A DNA stretch of 64,000 nt, taken from the NCBI GenBank assembly GCA_027449865.1, contig DAIDKV010000046.1:24126-88125 (forward strand), given 5' to 3'. This document shows, piece after piece, positions 16,965 through 24,922 of this stretch. Position numbers and translations under genes: made by a program. This DNA comes from Planctomycetales bacterium (GTDB lineage Bacteria > Planctomycetota > Planctomycetia > Isosphaerales > Isosphaeraceae). Below the pieces are notes generated by a model. It worked only from the letters and a program-made list of their open reading frames with translations, had not been told where the DNA came from and ran no database searches. How positions within the stretch are numbered: the first letter of the stretch is position 1; every line of letters starts with the position of its first letter.

Positions 16965-19079
16965 ATGGCCACGAAGAAGAAGAACGATGTCGGGCCGATC
17001 ACCGGACGTTACGGCGACGATCAGGTGAATGTCGGCCTGGGTGGAGAAACCCATCAGTCAGCCAGTGGCGGCCAACCCATCCTCACAACTCAGCAGGGTG
17101 TCCCGATCGCCGACGACCAGAACTCGCTCCGCTACGGCGCCCGCGGGCCGACCTTGATGGAAGACTTCCACTTTCGCGAGAAGATCTTCCACTTCGACCA
17201 CGAGCGAATCCCGGAACGCGTCGTTCACGCCCGAGGCTACGGCGCACACGGCTACTTCGAAACATACGAATCCCTCGCCGCCCTGACCCGCGCCGACATC
17301 TTCCAGCGTAAGGGGGAGAAAACACCCGCCTTCGTCCGATTCTCCACCGTCGCGGGAAGCAAGGGCTCGGGCGACCTCGCCCGAGACGTCCGCGGCTTCG
17401 CCGTCAAGCTCTACACGAAGGAGGGTAACTGGGACATCGTCGGCAACAACATCCCCGTCTTCTTCATCCAGGACGCGATCAAGTTCCCCGACTTCGTCCA
17501 CTCGGTCAAGCCCGCACCCGATCGCGACTTCCCCCAGGCTCAAAGCGCCCACGACAACTTCTGGGACTTCGTCTCACTCTCTCCAGAGAGCATGCACATG
17601 ATCATGTGGCTCATGTCAGATCGGGCGATCCCTCGGTCGTTCCGGTTCATGGAGGGGTTCGGCGTTCACACCTTTCGCCTCATCAATGCGGAGGGGAAGT
17701 CCACGTTCGTCAAGTTTCACTGGAAGCCAAAGCAGGGCCTTCAATCGGTCGTCTGGAACGAGGCGCTCAAGATCAACGGCGCGGACCCGGACTTCCATCG
17801 TCGCGACCTCTGGGACGCAATCCAGTCGGGTGATTACCCAGAGTGGGAGCTGGGTTTGCAGGTATTCGACGATTCGTTCGCCGATTCGTTCGCCTTCGAC
17901 ATTCTCGATCCAACGAAGTTGATCCCCGAGGAGGACGTGCCGGTCCGTCCGGTCGGACGGTTGGTCCTCGACCGGATGGTCGACAACTTCTTCGCCGAAA
18001 CCGAGCAGGTGGCGTTTTGCACGCAGAACATCGTTCCAGGAGTCGACTTCAGCAATGATCCGCTGCTCCAGGGGCGGAACTTCTCGTACCTCGATACGCA
18101 ACTCAAGCGGCTGGGGAGTCCCAACTTCACCCACATCCCGATCAACGCGCCCAAGTGCCCATTCCACACCCTGCAGCAGGATGGGCACATGGCCATGAGC
18201 AATCCGAAAGGGCGCGTCAATTACGAGCCGAATTCGTGGACAACCAACTCCGGTCCCCGCGAGTCATCAGTCGGATTTCAATCGTATCCGGCCATGGAGG
18301 AAGGACCGAAGCATCGGGTACGGTCAGAGACATTCGCCGATCACTACAGCCAGGCCCGCCAGTTTTACATCAGCCAGACCGACGTGGAGCAGTCGCACAT
18401 CATCGCGGCCATTGCATTCGAGTTGAGCAAGGTCGAGACGCCAGCGATCCGGACGCGGGTTGTCTCGCACCTGTTGAACATTGACCAGGGGCTTGCCGAT
18501 TCGGTCGCGAAGGCCATCCGGCTCCGGACGATGCCCCAGCCAGCAACGGCCGCCCGGCCGACGCGGCAGGACCTGAAGCCCTCACCTGCTCTGAGCCTCC
18601 TGCTCAATGGCCCGAAGTCATTCGCCGGCCGGAAGGTCGGAGCACTCGTCACCGATGGCGTTGACGTGGCCGTTCTAAACGCGCTCAGGGCCGCCTTGAC
18701 GGCCGAAGGCGCGATGCTCAAGCTGGTCGCGCCCGAGGTCGGAGGCGTGCAGGGCAGCGATGGAACCTGGATCGGCGCCGACGAAAAAGTTGAGGGTGGA
18801 CCGTCGGTCCTCTTCGACGCTGTCTCGCTTCTAACCTCGCCCGAGGGTGTGACCGCCCTTGCCAGGCGACCGGCCGCTCGCGATTTCGTCGCCGACGCCT
18901 TCGCCCATCAGAAGTTCATTGCTTACGTGGAGTCGGCGACCCCGCTCCTGGCGATCGCAGGCGTTGCAGGGCATATCGACGACGGCTTCACCGCGATAAA
19001 GGGGGCCCCGGACTGTGTGGCGTTTGTGACGAAATGCCGCAAGCTGCGGTTCTGGTCACGCCCCTCACCCGACCGGTGA
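16965..19079 (+). CDS. katE: Large-subunit catalase (KatE / HPII type)
   Basis: Haem catalase that converts hydrogen peroxide to water and oxygen; cytoplasmic. At 704 residues it belongs to the large clade. The catalytic His is in ERVVHARG (His88), the distal Asn in [12 protein letters not shown], and the haem-binding Tyr in NFSYLDTQ. After the core, residues about 555-704 form the DJ-1/PfpI-like C-terminal domain typical of HPII. The ATG at 16965 opens MATKKKND and is preferred to a frame extending back to 16656, which would read through RNA element 3. It is divergent from the 86-residue gene. Confidence 0.96.
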   Translation: MATKKKNDVGPITGRYGDDQVNVGLGGETHQSASGGQPILTTQQGVPIADDQNSLRYGARGPTLMEDFHFREKIFHFDHERIPERVVHARGYGAHGYFETYESLAALTRADIFQRKGEKTPAFVRFSTVAGSKGSGDLARDVRGFAVKLYTKEGNWDIVGNNIPVFFIQDAIKFPDFVHSVKPAPDRDFPQAQSAHDNFWDFVSLSPESMHMIMWLMSDRAIPRSFRFMEGFGVHTFRLINAEGKSTFVKFHWKPKQGLQSVVWNEALKINGADPDFHRRDLWDAIQSGDYPEWELGLQVFDDSFADSFAFDILDPTKLIPEEDVPVRPVGRLVLDRMVDNFFAETEQVAFCTQNIVPGVDFSNDPLLQGRNFSYLDTQLKRLGSPNFTHIPINAPKCPFHTLQQDGHMAMSNPKGRVNYEPNSWTTNSGPRESSVGFQSYPAMEEGPKHRVRSETFADHYSQARQFYISQTDVEQSHIIAAIAFELSKVETPAIRTRVVSHLLNIDQGLADSVAKAIRLRTMPQPATAARPTRQDLKPSPALSLLLNGPKSFAGRKVGALVTDGVDVAVLNALRAALTAEGAMLKLVAPEVGGVQGSDGTWIGADEKVEGGPSVLFDAVSLLTSPEGVTALARRPAARDFVADAFAHQKFIAYVESATPLLAIAGVAGHIDDGFTAIKGAPDCVAFVTKCRKLRFWSRPSPDR

Positions 19080-19103
19080 GGTGAGAACGATCAGGGCGTG
19101 TTG

Positions 19104-20732
19104 CTATCGCGGGCCGTGCTCGGGCCGGAGAGGTTCACCCGGCCTCCGTAGAGCTCGGCCCGGCAACTTTGCCCCTGCAATCGTTGGAACGACAGGCCTT
19201 CCGTTATTGATCATTGCAACCCCGTTGACCAGCAGATATCGAACGCCAGGCGCGAATTGCGTCGGCTCCTCGAACGTGGCCGAATCGCGGAACGTCCTCG
19301 GGTTGAAGACGACCAGGTCAGCTAGCGCCCCAACCCGGACGACCCCGCGATTGGCCAGTCCGAGGATATCGGCGGGCCATCCCGTCGACGAGCGTACGGC
19401 CGCCTCGATTGAGAGAATTTTTTCGTCCAGGGAGTACCGGATCTTCCTGGGGAAGGTCCCGTAAGATCGAGGATGAGGCCGATCGCCCTGCCCGGGAAGA
19501 TGAGTCGAGCCGTCGGAGGCCGTCGCGACGAAAGGCTGCCGCATCACCTCGCGGACATCGTTCTCGCTCATCACGAATCCGATCGCCTGTGCCCCACCGT
19601 GTCGTTGGACCTCCATGACGACATCGAGCGGCGTTGTTTTGAGTTTCCCTGCGATCGCGGCGAGGTCGAGCCCGGCCCATTCAGGTTTCGCCTCATACCG
19701 GGCGATTCGAACGGCGGCCCCGTCGTCTCGCTCGGCCAGTTCATGAAGAATGGATCGACGCAGTTCTGTCCCGCGGGCCGGGTCGCTGGCCAGACGATCG
19801 AACGTGGCTCCATCCACCTTAGCCGCCCAGGGTGGGACGACCATTGCGGCGAGGCTCGTGCTGGAAGCGATGTACGGATACTGGTCGGCCGATACTCGCT
19901 TGCCTGCCGCTCTTGCCTCGGTGATCCTCTGGATCGCCTTGCGTACCGTTCCCCAGTTCTTCCGTCCGGTGACCTTCAGGTGCGAGATATGCACCGGAAC
20001 ACCAGCTCCAATACCCACGGCGATGGCCTCATCCACAGACTCCAGCAGCCCGGTTGCCTCGTCGCGGATGTGCGAGGCGTAGAGCCCGCCGTACCGCCGA
20101 ACGACTTTCGCCAGCTCAATAATCTCGTCGGTCCTGGCGTACAGGCTCGGGACGTAGATCAGTCCGGTCGACATTCCCCAGGCACCGGCCTTCATTTCCC
20201 GATCGACGATCGCTCGCATCCGCTCCAGTTCATCGAACGAGGGTCGCCGATCGGCTTGACCCATGACTTCCTCACGAACGTTACCATGCGGAATCAGGTG
20301 GATGACATTGGTACCGGCTCCGTGGGTGTCGATCTCGCCAAAATATTTCGCGACGTCGATCGCTCCACCACCGCAATTTCCGGTGACGATCGTGGTAACA
20401 CCCTGCCTCAGATAATTGATATTGAGCCGTGTCTCGGGCCGAACAATCCCGGAGTCAGAATGGGTGTGCAGGTCGATGAACCCGGGCGCCACGATCAGCC
20501 CGGAGGCGTCGACAACCATCGCGGAGGCATCCACCTCGAACGTCCCGACCGCGACGATCTGATCGCCACGGACCGCGACGTCGGCTCGATGCGCCGGTGC
20601 CCCCGTTCCATCCACGACCGTACCTCCCTTGAAGACGAGGTTGGCCGGTATCGGTGCTGCTCGACCTGCCGCGGCGGTCGAGATCGCCAACAGGGCCCAC
20701 CCTGCGAACATTCTCAAATTCGATTCTTTCAC
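19104..20732 (-). CDS. Secreted D-aminoacylase / N-acyl-D-amino-acid deacylase family amidohydrolase
   Basis: Metal-dependent amidohydrolase of 542 residues. A signal peptide (about residues 1-25, WALLAISTAAAGRAAP) implies export. The hydrolase part begins VFKGGTVVDGTG, with metal ligands in APGFIDLHTHSD, the Cys/Gly motif TGNCGGG, further His ligands in ASHIRDE and HISHLK, and the late Asp in ATASDGSTH. This set matches D-aminoacylases. The GTG start follows GGAGG at 7 bases. Convergent with catalase (24-base gap). Substrate could be D-aminoacyl compounds or peptides from cell-wall turnover (inference). Confidence 0.88.
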   Translation of the reverse strand: MKESNLRMFAGWALLAISTAAAGRAAPIPANLVFKGGTVVDGTGAPAHRADVAVRGDQIVAVGTFEVDASAMVVDASGLIVAPGFIDLHTHSDSGIVRPETRLNINYLRQGVTTIVTGNCGGGAIDVAKYFGEIDTHGAGTNVIHLIPHGNVREEVMGQADRRPSFDELERMRAIVDREMKAGAWGMSTGLIYVPSLYARTDEIIELAKVVRRYGGLYASHIRDEATGLLESVDEAIAVGIGAGVPVHISHLKVTGRKNWGTVRKAIQRITEARAAGKRVSADQYPYIASSTSLAAMVVPPWAAKVDGATFDRLASDPARGTELRRSILHELAERDDGAAVRIARYEAKPEWAGLDLAAIAGKLKTTPLDVVMEVQRHGGAQAIGFVMSENDVREVMRQPFVATASDGSTHLPGQGDRPHPRSYGTFPRKIRYSLDEKILSIEAAVRSSTGWPADILGLANRGVVRVGALADLVVFNPRTFRDSATFEEPTQFAPGVRYLLVNGVAMINNGRPVVPTIAGAKLPGRALRRPGEPLRPEHGPR

Positions 20733-21117
20733 GGACGTTCCTCCATCCCATCGACATCACGTGATGCACCTGACAATCCAGCCAGAATTCCGACGTACTT
20801 CGGAATGTTTGGCTTTGACCCATGTTAATCGGCCACTGGACCGAAATGATAGCGTTGCGCGGACGAATAATTCTGGCGTTATCATTGACCAGGCTCATCG
20901 AAGGCGGTGATCTCCGAACGGCGAAAAAACCGCTCTGCCACCCCCTTGATGATGAGAGACGAGGCAGACGAGAATCATCGATGTTGCGGAAATTCAACGC
21001 TCCTGTACACGTCTCATCGTGGCCTATAAATTGTTTGAGGACGACGAATGTCTGGCCCCAACCAGTAAACCCGCCGGATTTTTCTGAATTCTGGTTTATT
21101 CCGAGGCTCCACATATC
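20733..21117. other. Intergenic region between the amidohydrolase and Tad genes
   Basis: A 385-base divergent gap that is more AT-rich than its surroundings. It must hold the promoters of both flanking genes. A TATAAA at about 21024 is a possible -10 for the Tad genes, but no convincing -35 was seen. No gene, RNA element or repeat was recognised. Confidence 0.4.
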
Positions 21118-21597
21118 ATGTGGTCGAACCTGCTGCGAGGGCGATCTAAGACCCGTCGTCCGTCCCGGCGCGGGATGGCAGCGGTTGAGCTGGCTTTTCT
21201 GCTCCCTCTGCTGGTCTTCGCCTGCATGGCGGCCGTCGATTTCGCCCGTGTCGTCTATGCGATGGTCTCCCTCCAGAATTGTGCCCGCAATGGCGCCCTC
21301 TACGAATTTTACAAGGCGGCCGGATATCAAATTCCATCAGGGTGGACCAGCCTCTCCACCGCCATACAGGCAGATGCTGGTGGCCTGAATGTGACACTGC
21401 CTGCCAAAGTTGGCAACCAGGCCAACCCGTACTCGCCGCAGTCCATGACGAACAACTACGTGACCGTTACCGCGCAGGCCCCGTTCGTCCTGTTGACTCT
21501 CGGCAGCAACCGTCTATTTCCGTCGATTGGTGGAACGTTGACGCTAACCCAGTCGGTCTCGATGCCGATGCCTCCTTCCACTGGCCCAGTTCCCTGA
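21118..21597 (+). CDS. TadE-like pseudopilin
   Basis: Minor pilin-like protein of the Tad (tight adherence) type, 159 residues. The N-terminus has a basic segment RRPSRRGMAAVELAF followed by a single hydrophobic helix (LLPLLVFACMAAVDFARVVYAM). The RRG.A.VE..F pattern is the TadE processing and anchoring signature. The rest would lie outside the membrane. First of four consecutive Tad-type genes. No secretion ATPase or TadB/C-type platform gene is present in the window, so the assembly machinery must lie elsewhere. Confidence 0.85.
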   Translation: MWSNLLRGRSKTRRPSRRGMAAVELAFLLPLLVFACMAAVDFARVVYAMVSLQNCARNGALYEFYKAAGYQIPSGWTSLSTAIQADAGGLNVTLPAKVGNQANPYSPQSMTNNYVTVTAQAPFVLLTLGSNRLFPSIGGTLTLTQSVSMPMPPSTGPVP

Positions 21598-21637
21598 TCA
21601 CCACGCCGCGTCCGATTCGTCTCTGGAGAAAAGCCAA

Positions 21638-22048
21638 ATGATACGACGGCAACGATCGTTACGACGTCGCGGGATGTCGGTGGTCGAAAGCGCCGTCATC
21701 TTCCCGGTGACGATCCTACTCCTGATGGGGACGGTCGTTATGGGTCTGGGCGTTTTCCGATACCAGCAGCTCCAGTCACTGGCACGCGAGGGAGCACGAT
21801 ACGCATCGGTGCGTGGGCCCGCGTATGCCCAGGCAACCGGTAATTCGCAAGCCTCGGCCTCGACCGTGCAAACGTACGTTCAGGGGCTCTCAGTCGGCCT
21901 GAGCGGTCTGAAATGCTCCTCCGTAGACTATTCCGCGTCCAGCCTCCCCTGCACCGTCAGCGTCACCCTTACCTACACCTGGAGTCCCGAGGGTCTCTTC
22001 TCGCCTCAAACCTGGACGATCTCCTCAACCATGCCTGTGACCTACTGA
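21638..22048 (+). CDS. TadE-family pseudopilin
   Basis: The 136-residue protein begins RRRGMSVVESAVIFPVTILLLMGTVVMGLGVF, the TadE-type signature with the conserved Glu, then a helix and a 90-residue extracellular part rich in Ser, Thr and Tyr. It follows the first TadE gene by 40 bases and has GGAG upstream of the ATG. Likely a second minor pilin or a partner of the first, as TadE/TadF pairs are in other Tad systems. Confidence 0.83.
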   Translation: MIRRQRSLRRRGMSVVESAVIFPVTILLLMGTVVMGLGVFRYQQLQSLAREGARYASVRGPAYAQATGNSQASASTVQTYVQGLSVGLSGLKCSSVDYSASSLPCTVSVTLTYTWSPEGLFSPQTWTISSTMPVTY

Positions 22049-22094
22049 TTTCTGTTTTCTGATTGGGCGCCACAATCGCCCGGGAGTTGGATCC

Positions 22095-23468
22095 ATGCGA
22101 AGAAAACGACCGGTCGCCGCATGTCGGCCCCTGTTCGATCGTCGCGGGATGGTGCTGGCTCTCACCGCCATCCTGACGCCGGTCGTCGTCGGTGTAATGG
22201 CGATGGCGCTGGATGCCGGCGTGATGTATCTCCAGCGACGACAGGCCCAGTCCGCGGCCGATGCTGCTTCCCTGGCGGGCGCTTACGCGATCTACAACGG
22301 CTCCAATTTCTCGACGGCCCAGTCAACGGCCGTCTCGGTCGCGATGCATAACGGTTTCACGATCCCAACTTCTTACGTGACCCAGCCCAGCCCCACTCAG
22401 GTCGCGGTGAAGATTTCGTCAAACCCTCCACGTTTCTTCAGTGCACTTTGGGGCAAGGGGAATCTGGAAATCGCCGCTTCGGCCACGTCGCAGGCCAGTT
22501 CGAGCTCGTCGGGGACGGTTCCCTATTCGAAGGCCTCGGTGGTCCTGCTCAACCCGTCGGCGTCGGGAAGCCTTTACCTCGCGGGTAGCGCACAGGTCCA
22601 CAGTGGTAGTTGCGGTAGTTGCGGTAGTTGCAACTCCAATAGCTGCGGTACTTGCGGATCTGTCGGCTGTGGCCATGGCGGAGGCTGTGGTGGCTTCGGC
22701 AGTTGCGGTGGTTGCGGCGGTTGCGGCGGCATCCAGGTGAACTCGTCTAATCAAACTGCCGTTATTGCGAACAATGCCGGTGGAACCGCTGCGGATATCG
22801 ATGTCGTGGGAGGATACATTACTTCCAGCGGAGGATACCTGAGCGGGAGGATCACCACAGGAGTCAGTTCGGCCGCTGATCCGCTGGCCTCGATCTCGGC
22901 TCCCTCAGACCCGGGATCTTCCTGCAACCAGGATGCTTACATGAAGGGCTACCCTGGCTGGGGCTCCTACACGATGCAACCCGGCCAGTATACCTCGGAC
23001 GTCAATCTTGGCAATGGTGGGACGTTCACCATGGCCCCGGGCCTGTACTACTTCAAGAACGGTGCAAACCTCACGATCGCGAACGGTGCCAGGCTCACTG
23101 GCTCCGGTGTCACGATTTACACGCAGGGTGGAGGCACGATCAACTTTGAGGGCGGGACCACCACGACCCTGAGCGCCCCAGGTTCGTCGTCCAACGGTAC
23201 TATTCAGGGGATGGTCTACATGCAGGATCGGACCTCAACCACGGCTCCTAACTTCGCCAACGGGACCAGCGTGAATCTGAGCGGCACGTTCTACGCAGCA
23301 AAGGCTCCGTTGGTCTTCGCCGGCGGTAACCTATCCAACTTCGCCTCGCAGGTTGTGGTCGACTCGATGAACCTGAGCAACGACGCCCAGATCACCGTGA
23401 ACTACTCAGCTTCGAACGTACCCTCGAAACCCGCTCCATTCAACTACCCGGTTACACTGATTCAGTAG
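22095..23468 (+). CDS. TadG-like protein with a Cys/Gly-rich insert
   Basis: The 457-residue protein starts with RRGMVLALTAILTPVVVGVMAMALDAGVMYLQRRQAQSAADAASL, the TadG/putative Tad-domain membrane segment. A long surface region follows that includes repeats of GGTFTMAPGLYYF and Gly/Ser/Asn-rich beta-type sequence. Residues about 171-211 are an unusual run with ten Cys spaced as SCGSCGSC and GGCGGC, built on three exact copies of the 9-base unit GGTAGTTGC (22605-22631). Close paralogue of 23624-24910, which lacks most of this insert. Probably co-transcribed with the two TadE genes. Confidence 0.85.
   Translation: MRRKRPVAACRPLFDRRGMVLALTAILTPVVVGVMAMALDAGVMYLQRRQAQSAADAASLAGAYAIYNGSNFSTAQSTAVSVAMHNGFTIPTSYVTQPSPTQVAVKISSNPPRFFSALWGKGNLEIAASATSQASSSSSGTVPYSKASVVLLNPSASGSLYLAGSAQVHSGSCGSCGSCNSNSCGTCGSVGCGHGGGCGGFGSCGGCGGCGGIQVNSSNQTAVIANNAGGTAADIDVVGGYITSSGGYLSGRITTGVSSAADPLASISAPSDPGSSCNQDAYMKGYPGWGSYTMQPGQYTSDVNLGNGGTFTMAPGLYYFKNGANLTIANGARLTGSGVTIYTQGGGTINFEGGTTTTLSAPGSSSNGTIQGMVYMQDRTSTTAPNFANGTSVNLSGTFYAAKAPLVFAGGNLSNFASQVVVDSMNLSNDAQITVNYSASNVPSKPAPFNYPVTLIQ
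22605..22631 (+). repeat. Three tandem 9-base units within a TadG-like gene
   Basis: GGTAGTTGC occurs three times without interruption, encoding Gly-Ser-Cys three times. A similar GGTTGCGGC run follows near 22707-22733. In-frame units of nine bases can change number without breaking the gene. Confidence 0.75.
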
Positions 23469-23517
23469 GTGGCCAGGTTGGCAATCTGTTTGCTGTTCCG
23501 TTCTAGCCGAGGGTCCG

Positions 23518-23549
23518 AGGCACCTACCTTTTTTAGGTGGGTGCCTTTC
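23518..23549 (+). terminator. Rho-independent terminator after the first TadG gene
   Basis: AGGCACCTACCT (23518-23529) pairs with AGGTGGGTGCCT (23535-23546; one G-T pair), five-T loop, followed by TT. It ends the first Tad transcript 50 bases after the stop codon and suggests the second TadG gene has its own promoter. Confidence 0.65.
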
Positions 23550-23623
23550 ATCAAAAAAAACCTGAAAATCCACACAAAAAAATGATGTATTGTCAAGCAA
23601 CTCGACGATCGAGACCTCGATTC

Positions 23624-24910
23624 ATGCGAAGGAGCCGGCGGGACGCTGCGAATTGGCCTCTGAACGAACGTCGTGGGATGGTTCTGGCGCTGGCCGCCGT
23701 CCTGATGCCCGTCGTGGTCGGCGCGATGGCGATGGCCCTGGATGCCGGCGTGCTCTATCTTCAGCGGCGACAGGCCCAGTCTGCAGCCGATGCTGCTTCA
23801 CTGGCAGCCGCCTACTCGCTCTACAACGGGTCCAGTTTTTCGACAGCCCAGTCGGCGGCCGTCGCCATCGCGAAGCAAAATGGGTTCACAATCCCAACCT
23901 CTTACGTCACCCAGCCCAGTCCTGCTCAGGTCGCGGTCAAGATTTCGTCAAGCCCCCCTCGGTTTTTTAGCGCTCTCTGGGGCAAGGGAAACCTGACGAT
24001 CGCTGCTTCGGCGACATCGCAGGCCAGCCCGGGTGCCTCGGGCACCGTCCCCTATTCGACCTCTTCGGTAATTCTGCTTAACCCATCGGCCTCTGGAAGC
24101 CTTTACCTGGCGGGGAGCGCGCGGATCATTTGCGGCGGGGGGAGTAGCGGTATCCAGGTGAACTCCACGAGCCCAACCGCCGTCAACGCCAATAACGCCG
24201 GTGGGACGGCGGCGAATATCCATGTCGCCGGCGGTTACACGACCTCGAGCGGCGGACATCTGGACGGTGAGATTGAGACGGGCGATTCTCCCGAAGGAGA
24301 TCCACTCGAGGAGATCGACGCGCCCGAAGAGCCCGACGATTCCTGCACCCAGGATGATCACATGAAGGCCTATCGCGGATGGGGGTCTTACACGATGAAT
24401 CCTGGCAAATACACAGAAGACGTCAATCTGGGCAACGGCGGGACATTCACCATGGCTCCCGGTCTCTATTACTTCAAGGACGGCGCCAATCTCAACATTG
24501 CCAATGGAGCCACGCTGAGCGGTTCCGGAGTCACGATCTACATGGATGGCGGAGGAACGATCAGCTTCGAGGGTGGGACCACGACCAACCTCAGCGCCAG
24601 GAGCCCCGAGTCGGATTCTGAATCCGAGTCTGGCGACGGGACTATCCCCGGGATCGTTTACATGCAGGACCGCGAATCGACCACTTCCCCAAATTTCGCG
24701 AACGGTACCAATGTGAATTTGAATGGAACCTTCTATGCCAAAAAAGCCCCGCTGGTCTTCGCGGGCGGCAACCTATCCAACTTCGCCTCACAGGTCATCG
24801 TTGACTCAATGAATCTGAGTAACAATGCTCAGATCACTGTGAATTACTCGCCATCGAAGGTCGCGGCCAAGCCCGCCCCATTCAGCTATCCTGTGGCACT
24901 GATCCAGTGA
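23624..24910 (+). CDS. TadG-like protein, acidic paralogue
   Basis: The 428-residue protein is closely similar to the preceding TadG-like protein over nearly its whole length (same Tad helix, same GGTFTMAPGLYYF and PLVFAGGNLSNFASQV segments). The Cys-rich insert is reduced to IICGGGSSG. Loops that are Ser-rich in the first copy are acidic here: SPEGDPLEEIDAPEEPDD and SPESDSESESGDG. The ATG at 23624 gives an N-terminus matching the paralogue; earlier in-frame starts (23537 GTG, 23582 ATG) cannot be ruled out and none has a clear ribosome site. Tandem duplication followed by charge divergence is the simplest reading. Confidence 0.83.
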   Translation: MRRSRRDAANWPLNERRGMVLALAAVLMPVVVGAMAMALDAGVLYLQRRQAQSAADAASLAAAYSLYNGSSFSTAQSAAVAIAKQNGFTIPTSYVTQPSPAQVAVKISSSPPRFFSALWGKGNLTIAASATSQASPGASGTVPYSTSSVILLNPSASGSLYLAGSARIICGGGSSGIQVNSTSPTAVNANNAGGTAANIHVAGGYTTSSGGHLDGEIETGDSPEGDPLEEIDAPEEPDDSCTQDDHMKAYRGWGSYTMNPGKYTEDVNLGNGGTFTMAPGLYYFKDGANLNIANGATLSGSGVTIYMDGGGTISFEGGTTTNLSARSPESDSESESGDGTIPGIVYMQDRESTTSPNFANGTNVNLNGTFYAKKAPLVFAGGNLSNFASQVIVDSMNLSNNAQITVNYSPSKVAAKPAPFSYPVALIQ

Positions 24911-24922
24911 AGCGACTTACGA

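Noticed and set aside
19473..20828. Plus-strand frame of 451 codons opposite the D-aminoacylase gene
   Set aside because: No family likeness, and it covers a gene with full metal-binding motifs and a signal peptide.
20455..21330. Minus-strand frame of 291 codons upstream of the amidohydrolase
   Set aside because: It reads the same region in another frame and covers the Tad promoter gap; the translated sequence is unstructured and basic.
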